Assembly: GCA_023139575.1 (NCBI GenBank)
Contig: JAGLNJ010000152.1
Location: 1-41,249, forward strand
Origin: Candidatus Omnitrophota bacterium
Lineage (GTDB): Bacteria; Omnitrophota; Gorgyraeia; Zapsychrales; JANLHA01
Direction of reading: 5' to 3'
Length of the DNA stretch: 41,249 nt
This document shows, piece after piece, positions 9,889 through 19,355 of the stretch. How positions within the stretch are numbered: the first letter of the stretch is position 1; every line of letters starts with the position of its first letter. The notes below the pieces were generated by a model. The model saw only the letters and a program-made list of their open reading frames with translations. It was not told the origin of the DNA and did not search any database. A program made the translations under genes and the position numbers.

Positions 9889-10797
9889 ATGACTAAAGTT
9901 GGACATATCCCTGTGATGTACAGAGAGGTATTGGAATATTTGCGGCTTCCTGTCGATGGCTGTTTTGTAGACGGCACGGTCGGGCTGGGGGGACATAGTA
10001 GTTTAGTTGCTGAATCTTTGAGTGAAAACGGGCGTATCATCGGTATCGACCGGGATGAAGAGGCCTTAAAAATAGCTGATGAAAAGCTGAAAGGTTTTAA
10101 GCCTCAGACAACTCTTGTACACGATGATTTTCGTAATATGGATAATGTCCTTGATTCGCTTGGTATTGAAAAAGTAGACGGGGTGCTTCTTGATTTGGGG
10201 ATTTCCAGTTTTCAGCTCAATAATCCACAGCGGGGTTTCAGTTTTCAGGTTGATGGTCCTTTGGATATGCGTATGGATCAGTCCGGATGGCTGTCAGCAT
10301 ATGATTTGATCAACTCACTTTCCGAGCGGGAAATATCCATGATATTGCGCAATTACGGAGAAGAACGTTTTCATAACCGTATCGCTAATTATTTGGTGAC
10401 TCATCGGACCCAACATCCGATTGAATCAACAGGGGAATTACGGGATGCGGTTTTAAAGGCCATGCCTCATCGATATAAACATCATTATAAGCGACAGAAG
10501 ATACATCCTGCCACACGAACCTTTCAGGCCTTTCGCATTGCCGTGAATCGGGAATTAGAGGCCCTGGAGATCGTCCTGGATAAATGCATCGCGTCTCTTA
10601 AAGTCGGGGGACGATTATGTGTGTTGTCGTTCCATTCGTTGGAAGACCGTATCGTCAAACATCATTTAAGAAATGCGGCTAAAGCTAAAAAGATTGATCT
10701 TATCGTTAAAAAACCGTTACGACCGACAGATGAAGAGATAAAGGAGAATCCTCGAGCCCGGAGCGCCAGATTGCGTGTGGCCGAAAAGGCGGGGTAA
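9889..10797 (+). CDS. rsmH: 16S rRNA m4C1402 methyltransferase RsmH
   Basis: This S-adenosylmethionine-dependent enzyme methylates N4 of C1402 in 16S rRNA. The 302-residue reading starts MTKVGHIPVMYREVLEYL, the usual RsmH N-terminus. It contains the SAM-binding motif VDGTVGLGGHS, the IDRDEEAL acidic motif, and LLDLGISSFQLNNPQRGFSF. The C-terminal VLSFHSLEDRIVKHH signature is also present. ATG 9889 is preferred over an in-frame ATG at 9853, because the extra 12 residues are not family-like and the purine-rich AGAGAAGAAAA lies just before 9889. The start of the ftsL-like gene follows the stop by 31 bases. Confidence 0.95.
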   Translation: MTKVGHIPVMYREVLEYLRLPVDGCFVDGTVGLGGHSSLVAESLSENGRIIGIDRDEEALKIADEKLKGFKPQTTLVHDDFRNMDNVLDSLGIEKVDGVLLDLGISSFQLNNPQRGFSFQVDGPLDMRMDQSGWLSAYDLINSLSEREISMILRNYGEERFHNRIANYLVTHRTQHPIESTGELRDAVLKAMPHRYKHHYKRQKIHPATRTFQAFRIAVNRELEALEIVLDKCIASLKVGGRLCVLSFHSLEDRIVKHHLRNAAKAKKIDLIVKKPLRPTDEEIKENPRARSARLRVAEKAG

Positions 10798-10828
10798 TAC
10801 TTTTCGAAAAATTTTTTCAGGAGAAAAC

Positions 10829-11248
10829 ATGAAATTATCAAAATTCTTCCAACTGCTTTTCGTCATTACAGCGCTGTCATTGATCTATATTCATATGCAG
10901 ATGCAGATATTCAGCCTTGCTTATCAGGGAAAGCGCAAGGAGAAGGAGATTATTTCGATTTCCGAAGATAACGGATTATTGACGTATAACATTCTGCATC
11001 TGACGTCATCGCACAATTTGGGCGATAAACTGCTTAATGAAGAGTCGACTCTCCAGTTTTGTGACAATGATCAAGTGATCCAGCTTGTAACAGCAGATAA
11101 AATTAATGCACGGCAGACGATAGAAGAAGGAAAACAGAAAAAACCCACGAATCCATTATTGAGTTTCCTATCACTAAGATCCCACGCTGAAGCGCAGGCC
11201 CAGGAACGAACCACTCTGGCGCGTCCTTGGCAGAGAGTACGAAAGTAA
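10829..11248 (+). CDS. ftsL: FtsL-like division protein
   Basis: The 139-residue protein lies between rsmH and ftsI, the usual place of ftsL. It has a short cytoplasmic N-terminus and one membrane helix at about residues 7-27 (FFQLLFVITALSLIYIHMQM). A periplasmic part follows, with a charged stretch (KRKEKEIISISEDN) that could form the FtsL/FtsB-type coiled coil. Sequence conservation in FtsL is low, so the call rests on size, topology and position. FtsL acts with FtsB and FtsQ to activate FtsW-FtsI. Start 10829 was chosen for the ribosome-binding site CAGGAGAAAAC; the longer reading from 10775 would overlap rsmH. A 79-base gap follows before ftsI. Confidence 0.7.
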   Translation: MKLSKFFQLLFVITALSLIYIHMQMQIFSLAYQGKRKEKEIISISEDNGLLTYNILHLTSSHNLGDKLLNEESTLQFCDNDQVIQLVTADKINARQTIEEGKQKKPTNPLLSFLSLRSHAEAQAQERTTLARPWQRVRK

Positions 11249-11327
11249 TTTTAGAAGAAGGTCATCTTTCCAAAGGGAAATTGAAAGTTGGTTTAATAAA
11301 TCAATCTGAACATGTTGAGTTGGTAAA

Positions 11328-13013
11328 GTGCATATACGAAAACGCGCCCTTCGATTTAGCAGTATTTTTCTTTTCCTTATATTCTGCCTACTCATCTTCT
11401 CTGTAAAATTAATCCTCATTCAATTTTTCCGATCAGAACATCTAGCGTCATTAGCCGAAAAGCAGCAAAATTACGGCATTAAACTGGAGCCGATACGCGG
11501 TCCCATTTACGATCGAAAACTTCGTCCTTTGGCGATTAATATTTCTGTTTATTCCCTGTATGCCAACCCCCGATCCATGACCGAGGAAAATAAGCGCCAG
11601 GCTGTGACGCAATTGGCCCCAATCCTTGAGGGCAGTGCGGGTTTTCTTAAGGGAAGGCTGGCCAGGGATAAATATTTTGTCTGGTTAGCCAGAAAGCTTC
11701 CTATTGATATAGTCAAAGAGATCAAAGCCTTAAAGATACGCGGCCTGGATTTTATCCGGGAGAGTAAAAGGTATTATCCTAATGAATATTTGGCGGCGCA
11801 TCTTTTGGGGTTTGCCGGCATTGATAATCAGGGGTTGGAAGGTTTGGAATTGTTGTATGATAAGTATCTGAAAGGCGAGCCGGGGTGGTCACAGATTCTG
11901 CGTGATGCCCGGCAACGGGAACTTCTTATTGAAAAGAGTTTTATCCCCCCCCAAGACGGGTTCAGTTTAGTCCTGACTATTGACGAAACGATTCAGTTCA
12001 TCGCCGAACGGGCGCTTGATAAGGCCTTTAAAAAACATAATGCCATATCCGCCAGCATAGTCGTCCTAAATCCCCGGACGGGTGAGGTTTTAGCCTTAGC
12101 TAATCGGCCGACGTATAACTTGGAGAATTATGCGAAAAGTGACATTGAGAGTCGCACCAACCGGGCAGTGGTGCATATTTATGAGCCGGGTTCTGTCTTT
12201 AAAATGGTGGCGGCCTCAGCAGCTCTGGAAGAAGAGGCTTTCACAGAGAGTGACAAGATATTTTGTGAAAACGGAGAATATCGAGTGGCCAACCATATTC
12301 TGCATGATTCGCATCCGCACGGCACATTAACTTTTAGTGAGGTCATTGAGCAATCCAGCAATATTGGGACAACAAAGATCGCGCAGAAATTAGGGAAGGA
12401 AGTTTATTATAAATATGCTAAACGTTTCCGTTTCGGCATGAGAACAGGTATTGATCTATTGGGGGAATTGCCGGGGCTTTTAAAACCGCCATCCCAATGG
12501 TCTAAAACATCTATAGGGGCCATTCCCATAGGGCAGGAAGTCACGGTCACGCCACTGCAGCTGGCTAGTGCGATGGCAGCAATTGCAAATGATGGCGTGT
12601 TTATGAAACCATTTGTGGTAAAATACATCAAAGATAATAAGGACGAGCTCATTGAGGCCTTTGAACCGCAGGTGGTTGATCGGGTCATTAGTGATGACAC
12701 AGCACAAAGGGTGAAGAAGATATTATATGGAGCGGTTGAAAGAGGTACAGGACGCCGTACTCAGATTAAAGGGGTGAGTGTGGGGGGTAAGACGGGGACA
12801 GCGCAAAAGGTTGTTGATGGCAAATATTCCCACAGTAAGTTTTATGCTTCATTCGTTGGGTTTGCCCCGGTAGAAGATCCGCGAATAGCTGCAGTGGTTG
12901 TCTTTAATGAACCGCATCCTAGTCATTACGGAGGGACCGTTGCGGCGCCTGTTTTTAAAGAAGTCGTGGAGGATGTCTTAAAATATATTCAATCAAGTGA
13001 TTATAACATTTAA
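11328..13013 (+). CDS. ftsI: division-specific peptidoglycan transpeptidase FtsI (PBP3)
   Basis: The 561-residue class B penicillin-binding protein crosslinks septal peptidoglycan. A basic N-terminus and one membrane helix (about 12-34) are followed by the pedestal domain. The transpeptidase motifs are complete: SxxK at 289-292 (PGSVFKMVA), SxN at 343-345 (EQSSNIGTT) and KTG at 488-490 (GGKTGTAQK). No C-terminal PASTA domain is present. The start is GTG 11328; a stop lies just upstream in frame, so no earlier start is possible, and the ribosome-binding site is weak. The partner glycosyltransferase ftsW is downstream in the same operon. Confidence 0.96.
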   Translation: MHIRKRALRFSSIFLFLIFCLLIFSVKLILIQFFRSEHLASLAEKQQNYGIKLEPIRGPIYDRKLRPLAINISVYSLYANPRSMTEENKRQAVTQLAPILEGSAGFLKGRLARDKYFVWLARKLPIDIVKEIKALKIRGLDFIRESKRYYPNEYLAAHLLGFAGIDNQGLEGLELLYDKYLKGEPGWSQILRDARQRELLIEKSFIPPQDGFSLVLTIDETIQFIAERALDKAFKKHNAISASIVVLNPRTGEVLALANRPTYNLENYAKSDIESRTNRAVVHIYEPGSVFKMVAASAALEEEAFTESDKIFCENGEYRVANHILHDSHPHGTLTFSEVIEQSSNIGTTKIAQKLGKEVYYKYAKRFRFGMRTGIDLLGELPGLLKPPSQWSKTSIGAIPIGQEVTVTPLQLASAMAAIANDGVFMKPFVVKYIKDNKDELIEAFEPQVVDRVISDDTAQRVKKILYGAVERGTGRRTQIKGVSVGGKTGTAQKVVDGKYSHSKFYASFVGFAPVEDPRIAAVVVFNEPHPSHYGGTVAAPVFKEVVEDVLKYIQSSDYNI

Positions 13014-13025
13014 TTCTGAGGCAAA

Positions 13026-14489
13026 ATGAATCTAAAAGAATTGTTAACAGATATTTATCCGTCAGAACTTCCTGAGACATGGCAGCAATTCAATGTTAAG
13101 GAAGTTTGTGACGACTCAAGAAAAGCGGGGGCCGGATCCTTATTTATTGCCTGTAAGGGGGGGACGGAAGACGGAGGAAGCTATATTAAAGATGCTGTCA
13201 AACGGGGTGCCTGTATTGTCATTTGTGATGAAGGTATGCATGAATTGCCTTCTAGTGAGGAGGTCTTATGCCTCAAAGTAGCATCTCCAAACCGAATAAT
13301 GCCGCGTATCATCAACCGTTTTTATGATGATCCTTCAAAGGATATTAAAACGATAGGGGTAACAGGGACAAATGGCAAAACCACCATCAGTTATTTACTG
13401 GAATCGATATTTGAAAAATATCATAAGACCTGTGGTGTTATCGGAACAATCAGCCACCGCGTGGGGATGCTCACGCATGAGTCAAAAAATACTACCCCGG
13501 GTATAGTAGATAATTATGGGTTGATTAGTGATATGGTTGATATGGGGATGAATTATTGCGTGATGGAGGTTTCATCCCATGCCTTAGACCAGGGTCGGGT
13601 AGAGGGCATACGTTTTGAGTATGCTGTTTTTACTAATCTGACCAGTGATCACCTTGATTATCATCAAGACAGAGAGCAGTATTTTCAAGCCAAGGCGTTA
13701 TTGTTTACCGAATACAGTCCGAAGAATTCTGTGCTTAATATTGATGATGAATATGGAAGAAAATTAAGTGAGCATGTAAACACATCAAAATTGACTTATG
13801 CTATCAATGCGCAAGCGGATATCATGGCCCAAGAAATTGAGCTGACTCTTTCCGGGTCAAATTTTCGGCTTGTTACTCCACAGGGTCAGATTAACTTAAA
13901 AACATCAATGGTAGGACAGCATAATATTTACAATATGCTCGCCGCAGTCAGCGTAACTATACAGGAAAATATACCTTTGGGAAATATTAAGGAAGGGATT
14001 GAAGCTCTTTCTTGCGTTCCGGGGAGATTAGAGAGGATTGACTGCGGCCAGAAATTTATTGTTTTCGTTGATTATGCCCATACGGAAGACGCTTTAAAAA
14101 ATGTCCTTACAAGTATAAAAAATGTCAGCACGGAAAAGATTTTCTTGCTGTTTGGCTGCGGGGGTAGCCGTGATAAAACAAAACGTCCTAAAATGGGTAA
14201 GGTGGCCAGTGAATACGCCGATCATGTTATCTTGACGAATGACAATCCTCGCCAGGAAGATCCGCAAGCGATCATTGATAATATCGCAGCTGGTTTTGAG
14301 AAAAGGAATTTTGAAATATTCCCCGATAGGGAGCAAGCCATCAAGAGGATTCTTCAATTAGCCTCAAAAGGGAATATTGTGCTTATCGCAGGCAAGGGCC
14401 ATGAAGATTATCAAATTTTAAGAAACGAAACGATCCCCTTTGATGACCGGGCTATGGTCCGATCGATGTTGTCCGAGTCTTACGGATAA
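13026..14489 (+). CDS. murE: UDP-MurNAc-tripeptide synthetase MurE
   Basis: The 487-residue Mur ligase adds the third stem-peptide residue. The ATP loop GVTGTNGKTT lies at 111-120, and EVSSHALDQGRV at 181-192. The carboxylated-lysine region and the C-terminal motif DNPR at 406-409 (LTNDNPRQEDP) are visible. DNPR is the hallmark of meso-diaminopimelate-specific MurE, while lysine enzymes have a different motif. The organism therefore probably has mDAP peptidoglycan. Start ATG 13026 lies 12 bases after ftsI behind TGAGGC. The next gene, murF, follows after 6 bases. Confidence 0.96.
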   Translation: MNLKELLTDIYPSELPETWQQFNVKEVCDDSRKAGAGSLFIACKGGTEDGGSYIKDAVKRGACIVICDEGMHELPSSEEVLCLKVASPNRIMPRIINRFYDDPSKDIKTIGVTGTNGKTTISYLLESIFEKYHKTCGVIGTISHRVGMLTHESKNTTPGIVDNYGLISDMVDMGMNYCVMEVSSHALDQGRVEGIRFEYAVFTNLTSDHLDYHQDREQYFQAKALLFTEYSPKNSVLNIDDEYGRKLSEHVNTSKLTYAINAQADIMAQEIELTLSGSNFRLVTPQGQINLKTSMVGQHNIYNMLAAVSVTIQENIPLGNIKEGIEALSCVPGRLERIDCGQKFIVFVDYAHTEDALKNVLTSIKNVSTEKIFLLFGCGGSRDKTKRPKMGKVASEYADHVILTNDNPRQEDPQAIIDNIAAGFEKRNFEIFPDREQAIKRILQLASKGNIVLIAGKGHEDYQILRNETIPFDDRAMVRSMLSESYG

Positions 14490-14495
14490 AATACT

Positions 14496-15866
14496 ATGTT
14501 TTCTATTTCTGAAATCAAATCATTAACCAAAGCGGTTGTGCTCCAAGGCACATTAAAAGGGCGCTTCAAAAGAATCACGATAAATTCTAAGGAAGTTTGT
14601 CCCGGCGATTTATTTATTGCCATTAAGGGAGGGCGTTTTGATGGCCATCGTTTTATAAGTGAGGCGATAAAGAAGGGCGCTGTCGCTTGTTTAGTTTCCA
14701 GTAAGGGGGTCAAGGCGCCGAAAAGGGCGGTGTTATTTTACGTTCCTGATACAGAAAAGGCGTTGGGTTTCATTGCGAGAGGGTATAGGCAGCGGTTTGA
14801 CATCCCTGTGATCGCCATAACCGGATCAGCCGGCAAGACCACGACCAAGGATATGGTCGCATCCGTTCTGAGCGCCCGATACAGTGTGCTTTCGAACTTG
14901 GGGTCGCAAAATAATCAAATAGGTGTGCCTTTGACCCTGCTGAAGTTAACGAAAAAAATTGATGTGGCTGTGATCGAAATGGGGACGAATCAACCCGGTG
15001 ATATTAAATGGTTGACATCAATTGCCCTACCGGATATGTCGATCTTGACCAACATCGGGGCATCACATTTGGCAAAATTGAAGTCTAAGCCGGCAGTCTT
15101 TAGGGAAAAATTGAATTTGGTCAAGGGATTAGCAGCAAAAGGGACGGTTATCTTCAATAGGGATGATCCTTTTCTAGTCAAGATTCCTTTATTGGTAAAG
15201 GGCAGGAGCTTTATCAGCTATGGGGTAAAAAGTCGGGCAAAATTTCAGGCAAGACATATCATATTGCAGGCGAATCGGTCGCTACAGTTTTCTGTTGATA
15301 ACAAAAAATATGTTTTATCCTCTCCCGTTCAAGCCAATGTATATAATGCATTATCCGCAATTATTTGTGGTCGATTATTTTCAATTAGCTTTAATAATAT
15401 ATATAAAAAAATTAAAAAAGCATCAATCCCGAAGGGTCGTCAACAGATAAAGAAAGTGGGCCGGATTTGGCTAATTGACGACACCTATAATGCCAATCCT
15501 GTGTCATTCCGAAGCGCCTTGAATACGTTGAGTGATTTTAAGGCTTGTGGGCGGCGCATTTTGGTTTGCTCAGATATGAAAGAGTTGGGGGCAAGCTCCC
15601 ATTTGTGGCATAAAACCATCGGACGGGATATCGGGAAAAGCAATATCGATTATGTCCTTGCTTGGGGAAAGGCGGCCAAACATATTGTTTCAGCTGCCCG
15701 CCCTAAGAAAGACAAGGGTCAGGTTTATCATTTTGAAAAGAGATTTGAACTGCATAAGAAAGTAAGGAGCCTTTGCCGTGACCATGATGTCATTTTGGTT
15801 AAGGGATCGCACAGCATGCAGATGGGAAAGACCGTTGATTTCATATTAAAGCATTTCAAAAAGTAA
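14496..15866 (+). CDS. murF: UDP-MurNAc-pentapeptide synthetase MurF
   Basis: The 456-residue ligase adds D-Ala-D-Ala to the UDP-MurNAc tripeptide. The N-terminal substrate domain has NSKEVCPGDLFIAIKGGRFD. The ATP loop is AITGSAGKTTTKD with Lys114, followed by SNLGSQNNQIGVPLTLL and VIEMGTNQPGDI, both typical of MurF. The ligase C-terminal domain shows IDDTYNANPVSFRSAL and VLVKGSHSMQMG-type signatures. It fits between murE and mraY in the canonical order. The product, UDP-MurNAc-pentapeptide, is the substrate of MraY, encoded 11 bases downstream; the D-Ala-D-Ala supplier ddl is later in the operon. Confidence 0.96.
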   Translation: MFSISEIKSLTKAVVLQGTLKGRFKRITINSKEVCPGDLFIAIKGGRFDGHRFISEAIKKGAVACLVSSKGVKAPKRAVLFYVPDTEKALGFIARGYRQRFDIPVIAITGSAGKTTTKDMVASVLSARYSVLSNLGSQNNQIGVPLTLLKLTKKIDVAVIEMGTNQPGDIKWLTSIALPDMSILTNIGASHLAKLKSKPAVFREKLNLVKGLAAKGTVIFNRDDPFLVKIPLLVKGRSFISYGVKSRAKFQARHIILQANRSLQFSVDNKKYVLSSPVQANVYNALSAIICGRLFSISFNNIYKKIKKASIPKGRQQIKKVGRIWLIDDTYNANPVSFRSALNTLSDFKACGRRILVCSDMKELGASSHLWHKTIGRDIGKSNIDYVLAWGKAAKHIVSAARPKKDKGQVYHFEKRFELHKKVRSLCRDHDVILVKGSHSMQMGKTVDFILKHFKK

Positions 15867-15877
15867 GGAAAAGACCT

Positions 15878-16966
15878 ATGTTTTATTATTTAACCGAGTT
15901 GCGGGAAATCTTTTTTGGCTTTAATGTTTTTCGTTATATTACCTTTCGGGCGGCTATGGCGGCGGTGACAACGTTTTTTTTATGTGTCATTTTCGGCCCC
16001 ATTTTTACCCGTTATTTTAAAGAGCACAAGATTAGAGAAATTGCCAAAAGGGAGGATTGTCCTGACCTTGACCGTTTTCAGGCAGATAAAGAAGGAACGC
16101 CGACGATGGGTGGGATTTTTGTTGTTGGCAGCATTCTTCTTTCAGTCATATTGTGGGCTGATTTGGGCAATCGTTATGTGTTGATGACGTTGTTAACGAC
16201 GGTTTATTTAGCTGTTTTGGGTTATATTGATGATTTCGTCAAACTCAAGAAATTGAAACCGCATGCTCGGGGTTTACGAGCGCGGACAAAGTTTTTATGG
16301 CAGGTTCTATTAGGATGTTTTATCGGTTCTTATGTTTATTTTAATCCTGATACCCCGACCAATCTGGACTTCCCGTTTTTTAAACATATTGTGCAGTTAG
16401 GAATGTTTTATATTCCCTTCGCGGCCCTGGTTGTGATCGGAACGACCAATGCGGTAAACATTACCGACGGGTTAGACGGTTTGGCGATCGGCTGCGTCGT
16501 GATTGTCAGTTCCTGTTTGGCGGTCCTTTGTTATTTGACCGGAAACATTGTTTTCAGTAACTATTTGTTGATTCCCTTCATATCCGGAGCGGGAGAGCTG
16601 ACCGTTTTTTGTGCTGCGATTGTTGGAGCAGGCATGGGTTTTCTCTGGTTTAATTGTCATCCGGCCACGATTTTTATGGGTGACACGGGGTCTTTGTCGC
16701 TCGGGGGGACTATTGGTGTTATTGCTGTTTTTATCAAGAAAGAGATCCTGTTGATACTGCTGGGCGGCGTTTTTGTCATGGAAGCCTTGTCGGTTATTCT
16801 TCAGGTGCTTTCGGTGAAGATGCGCAAGAAAAGGCTCTTCAAGGTTTCACCTTTGCATCATCATCTGCAATTGAGCGGATGGGATGAATCAAAGATTATT
16901 ATCCGATTTTGGATTGTGGGGATTATTTTCGCCTTGTTAACGCTTACCACGTTGAAGATTCGTTAA
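15878..16966 (+). CDS. mraY: phospho-MurNAc-pentapeptide transferase MraY
   Basis: The 362-residue polytopic membrane protein transfers phospho-MurNAc-pentapeptide to undecaprenyl phosphate, making lipid I. Typical MraY motifs are present: GTPTMGG after the first cytoplasmic loop, YIDDFVKLKK with the Asp pair for magnesium, NAVNITDGLDGLAIG, and FMGDTGSLSLGG. The histidine motif SPLHHHLQLSGWDESKI is near the C-terminus. About ten hydrophobic helices can be seen. The stop codon TAA shares its last A with the ATG of murD (one-base overlap), so translation is coupled. Confidence 0.97.
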   Translation: MFYYLTELREIFFGFNVFRYITFRAAMAAVTTFFLCVIFGPIFTRYFKEHKIREIAKREDCPDLDRFQADKEGTPTMGGIFVVGSILLSVILWADLGNRYVLMTLLTTVYLAVLGYIDDFVKLKKLKPHARGLRARTKFLWQVLLGCFIGSYVYFNPDTPTNLDFPFFKHIVQLGMFYIPFAALVVIGTTNAVNITDGLDGLAIGCVVIVSSCLAVLCYLTGNIVFSNYLLIPFISGAGELTVFCAAIVGAGMGFLWFNCHPATIFMGDTGSLSLGGTIGVIAVFIKKEILLILLGGVFVMEALSVILQVLSVKMRKKRLFKVSPLHHHLQLSGWDESKIIIRFWIVGIIFALLTLTTLKIR

Positions 16967-18237
16967 TGGAAATCAAAGGAAAAAGTGTCACGATCATCGG
17001 TGCCGGAAGAAGCGGCCAGGCCGCGGCAAGATTGGTTGCGACCCTGGAAGGAAGGGTGAAGGTCTCGGAATCTGTTACCTTGCACCAAGTAGATCCGTCA
17101 TTTCAAAAATGGCTGCAAGAAAACGATGGGGCGCTTGAGAGTGGCGGCCACACCCAGGTATTTATTGAAGAGAGTGACCTTGTTGTTGTCAGTCCGGGGG
17201 TGCGGCGAGATGCTGAGTGTTTGCGGTGGGCTGAAGCTAAAGGGATTCCTGTCATCGGGGAGGTGGAATTAGCCGCACAATTTTGTCCCTGTCCGATTAT
17301 TGCCGTAACGGGCAGCAATGGCAAAACCACGGTCGTCACCCTGATCACCGCGGTACTGCGGCTAGCTGGTAGAGCCGTGCATTCGTGCGGCAATATCGGC
17401 AATCCATTTTCAGACTACGTCTTGAAGGCCAAAAAAGAAGATTTTGTTGTGTTGGAAGTGAGTTCTTTTCAAATGGAGACGGTTAAAGAATTTCGTCCTC
17501 ACGTCGGTGTTTTGCTTAATTTCAGCCAGAATCATCTTGACCGGCACGCGGACCTCGACGAATATTTTGATATGAAGAAAAGGATTTTCGCGCGGCAAAC
17601 AGAAGAAGATCACGCGGTATTAAACAAAGATGACGAAAGGATCAGGGGGTTGGCTGATGAGTTGGGCGCGCAAGTGACATTTTTTTCCCAAAAGGAAGAA
17701 TGTGGCGCTGCTCAAACGGCAGCGCATAATGCGAATTTTCTGGTCGTGACCAGGGTGGCAGGATTGCTGGGCATCGGGCCGGATGCCTGTAAGGAAGTTT
17801 TTGCCCAATTCCAAGGGGTGGAGCATCGGCTGGAGAAGGTGCGCACTTTCAAAGGCGTTGATTACATTAATGATTCTAAATCTACAACGGGAGAATCAGG
17901 ACGCTGGGCGTTGAATAATGTGCAGCGTCCCGCAATCATGATCTGCGGCGGGCGGGACAAGAATATTGACTTCTCAAGTTTGAAGGAGATTGTTGAGAAA
18001 AAGGTAAAGAGAATGATCGTTATCGGCGAAGCTCGGGAAAAATTGAAAGAGACCTTTCAATCAGTGGTTGAGGTAGAGGAATGTGATCAGCTCAAAGAAG
18101 CCGTCCAGCGATCACAACAATTGGTTCAGGATGGGGATTGTGTCTTGTTCAGCCCGATGTGTGCCAGTTTCGATATGTTCCGTAATTACGAGGAACGGGG
18201 CAGGGCGTTTAAGAAAATTGTTCAACAACTGAATTAA
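16966..18237 (+). CDS. murD: UDP-MurNAc-L-alanine:D-glutamate ligase MurD
   Basis: The 423-residue ligase adds D-Glu to UDP-MurNAc-L-Ala. The N-terminal Rossmann domain starts MEIKGKSVTIIGAGRSGQAA. The ATP loop is VTGSNGKTT (114-122). VLLNFSQNHLDRHADLDEY and VDYINDSKSTTGES match the MurD carboxylate and ligase motifs. LFSPMCASFDMFRNYEERG is the expected C-terminal signature. Start 16966 (TAATG junction with mraY) is preferred over an in-frame ATG at 16909 inside mraY. The central domain is slightly compact, giving a length a little below the usual 440-450. ftsW follows after 7 bases. Confidence 0.96.
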   Translation: MEIKGKSVTIIGAGRSGQAAARLVATLEGRVKVSESVTLHQVDPSFQKWLQENDGALESGGHTQVFIEESDLVVVSPGVRRDAECLRWAEAKGIPVIGEVELAAQFCPCPIIAVTGSNGKTTVVTLITAVLRLAGRAVHSCGNIGNPFSDYVLKAKKEDFVVLEVSSFQMETVKEFRPHVGVLLNFSQNHLDRHADLDEYFDMKKRIFARQTEEDHAVLNKDDERIRGLADELGAQVTFFSQKEECGAAQTAAHNANFLVVTRVAGLLGIGPDACKEVFAQFQGVEHRLEKVRTFKGVDYINDSKSTTGESGRWALNNVQRPAIMICGGRDKNIDFSSLKEIVEKKVKRMIVIGEAREKLKETFQSVVEVEECDQLKEAVQRSQQLVQDGDCVLFSPMCASFDMFRNYEERGRAFKKIVQQLN

Positions 18238-18244
18238 AGAAACT

Positions 18245-19339
18245 ATGCGAAACATTCGAATTTCCATTACGGTTATTACTTCGATACTGATCGTTGTCGG
18301 CATTGTGATGATCTACAGTTCTTCCGGTATTTATGCCATGCATGAAAGAGGGGACAGCCTTTTCTTTTTGAAGAGGCATCTGTTATTTCTTTTAATAGGA
18401 TTGGGCATGGCGCTCGGCGTCATGGCCTTTGATTACCGCCTTTTAAAAAAATACGCCAAGCCCCTTTTATTGTTTGGTTCGTTTTTGCTGATCTTAGTCC
18501 TCATCCCATCAATCGGCAAAGAGATCAATGGGGCTCGACGATGGTTCAAGGTCGGCCCCATTCATTTTCAACCCTCGGAATTTGTCAAAATTGCGATACT
18601 CATCTATGTCGCAGACTTTCTATCCCGCAAGCAAAACAAGATCGCCTCATTCCGCAAGGGGTTTTTACCTTTGTCGATCGTTACGGGTTTTATTTGCTTG
18701 TTGATTCTAAAACAGCCAGATTTGGGGAGTTGTGTGACGATTAGCAGCATTGTCTTCGTTTCGATGTTTATTGCAGGGGGACGAATCAAACACATTGGAT
18801 CTTTGGGTCTCTTGTCCTTGCCGGCTTTTTACTTTCTTATTGTCAGGGTGCCCTATCGATGGGCCCGTATCGTGACCTTTATTGACCCTTGGCGGGACAG
18901 CCAGGGAGCGGGGTTTCAATTGACGCAATCACAAATTGCTTTAGGATCAGGCGGGCTTTTTGGTTTGGGATTGGGAAAAAGTGTGCAGAAACTTTTTTAT
19001 CTTCCGGCCGCGCATACGGATTTTATTTTATCAATTATCGGCGAGGAATTAGGCTTTTTAGGGGCCTTTGCGGTTATCGCCCTGTTTATTACGCTTATTT
19101 GGCAAGGCGCGCGCATCGCGAAACGCACGCAGGATCCTTTCGGATATTTTTTAAGCACGGGTATTGTGATGCTACTGGGCCTTCAGGCCACAGTCAATAT
19201 TGGTGTCAGCATTGGGGCATTGCCAACAAAGGGTTTGCCTTTGCCTTTTGTTAGTTACGGGGGCTCAGCGTTGATTTTTAACATGATGGCAATGGGGTTA
19301 TTGCTGAATATTTCCAGGATTGAAGACCTCTCCCCATGA
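18245..19339 (+). CDS. ftsW: SEDS peptidoglycan glycosyltransferase FtsW
   Basis: The 364-residue SEDS protein has about ten membrane helices. It polymerises lipid II at the septum together with FtsI. Family motifs include GARRWFKVGPIHFQPSEFVK, in the loop with the functional Pro-Ser-Glu. SQIALGSGGLFGLGLGKSVQ, AAHTDFILSIIGEELGFLGA and the C-terminal LPLPFVSYGGSALI are also visible. Position between murD and murG argues for FtsW rather than RodA. The N-terminal cytoplasmic tail is very short. Start ATG 18245 lies 7 bases after murD; the ribosome-binding site is a weak AAAGAAA. Confidence 0.95.
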   Translation: MRNIRISITVITSILIVVGIVMIYSSSGIYAMHERGDSLFFLKRHLLFLLIGLGMALGVMAFDYRLLKKYAKPLLLFGSFLLILVLIPSIGKEINGARRWFKVGPIHFQPSEFVKIAILIYVADFLSRKQNKIASFRKGFLPLSIVTGFICLLILKQPDLGSCVTISSIVFVSMFIAGGRIKHIGSLGLLSLPAFYFLIVRVPYRWARIVTFIDPWRDSQGAGFQLTQSQIALGSGGLFGLGLGKSVQKLFYLPAAHTDFILSIIGEELGFLGAFAVIALFITLIWQGARIAKRTQDPFGYFLSTGIVMLLGLQATVNIGVSIGALPTKGLPLPFVSYGGSALIFNMMAMGLLLNISRIEDLSP

Positions 19340-19355
19340 TTTTTGAGGTAATTTT

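Noticed and set aside
11227-11406. Overlapping 59-codon plus-strand frame in the ftsL-ftsI gap (starts TTG, encodes LAESTKVILEEGHLSKG)
   Set aside because: It has no ribosome-binding site and overlaps the well-supported ftsI start by 79 bases. The ftsL-like frame also ends normally before it. It was also considered as a frameshifted ftsL tail, but nothing proves this.
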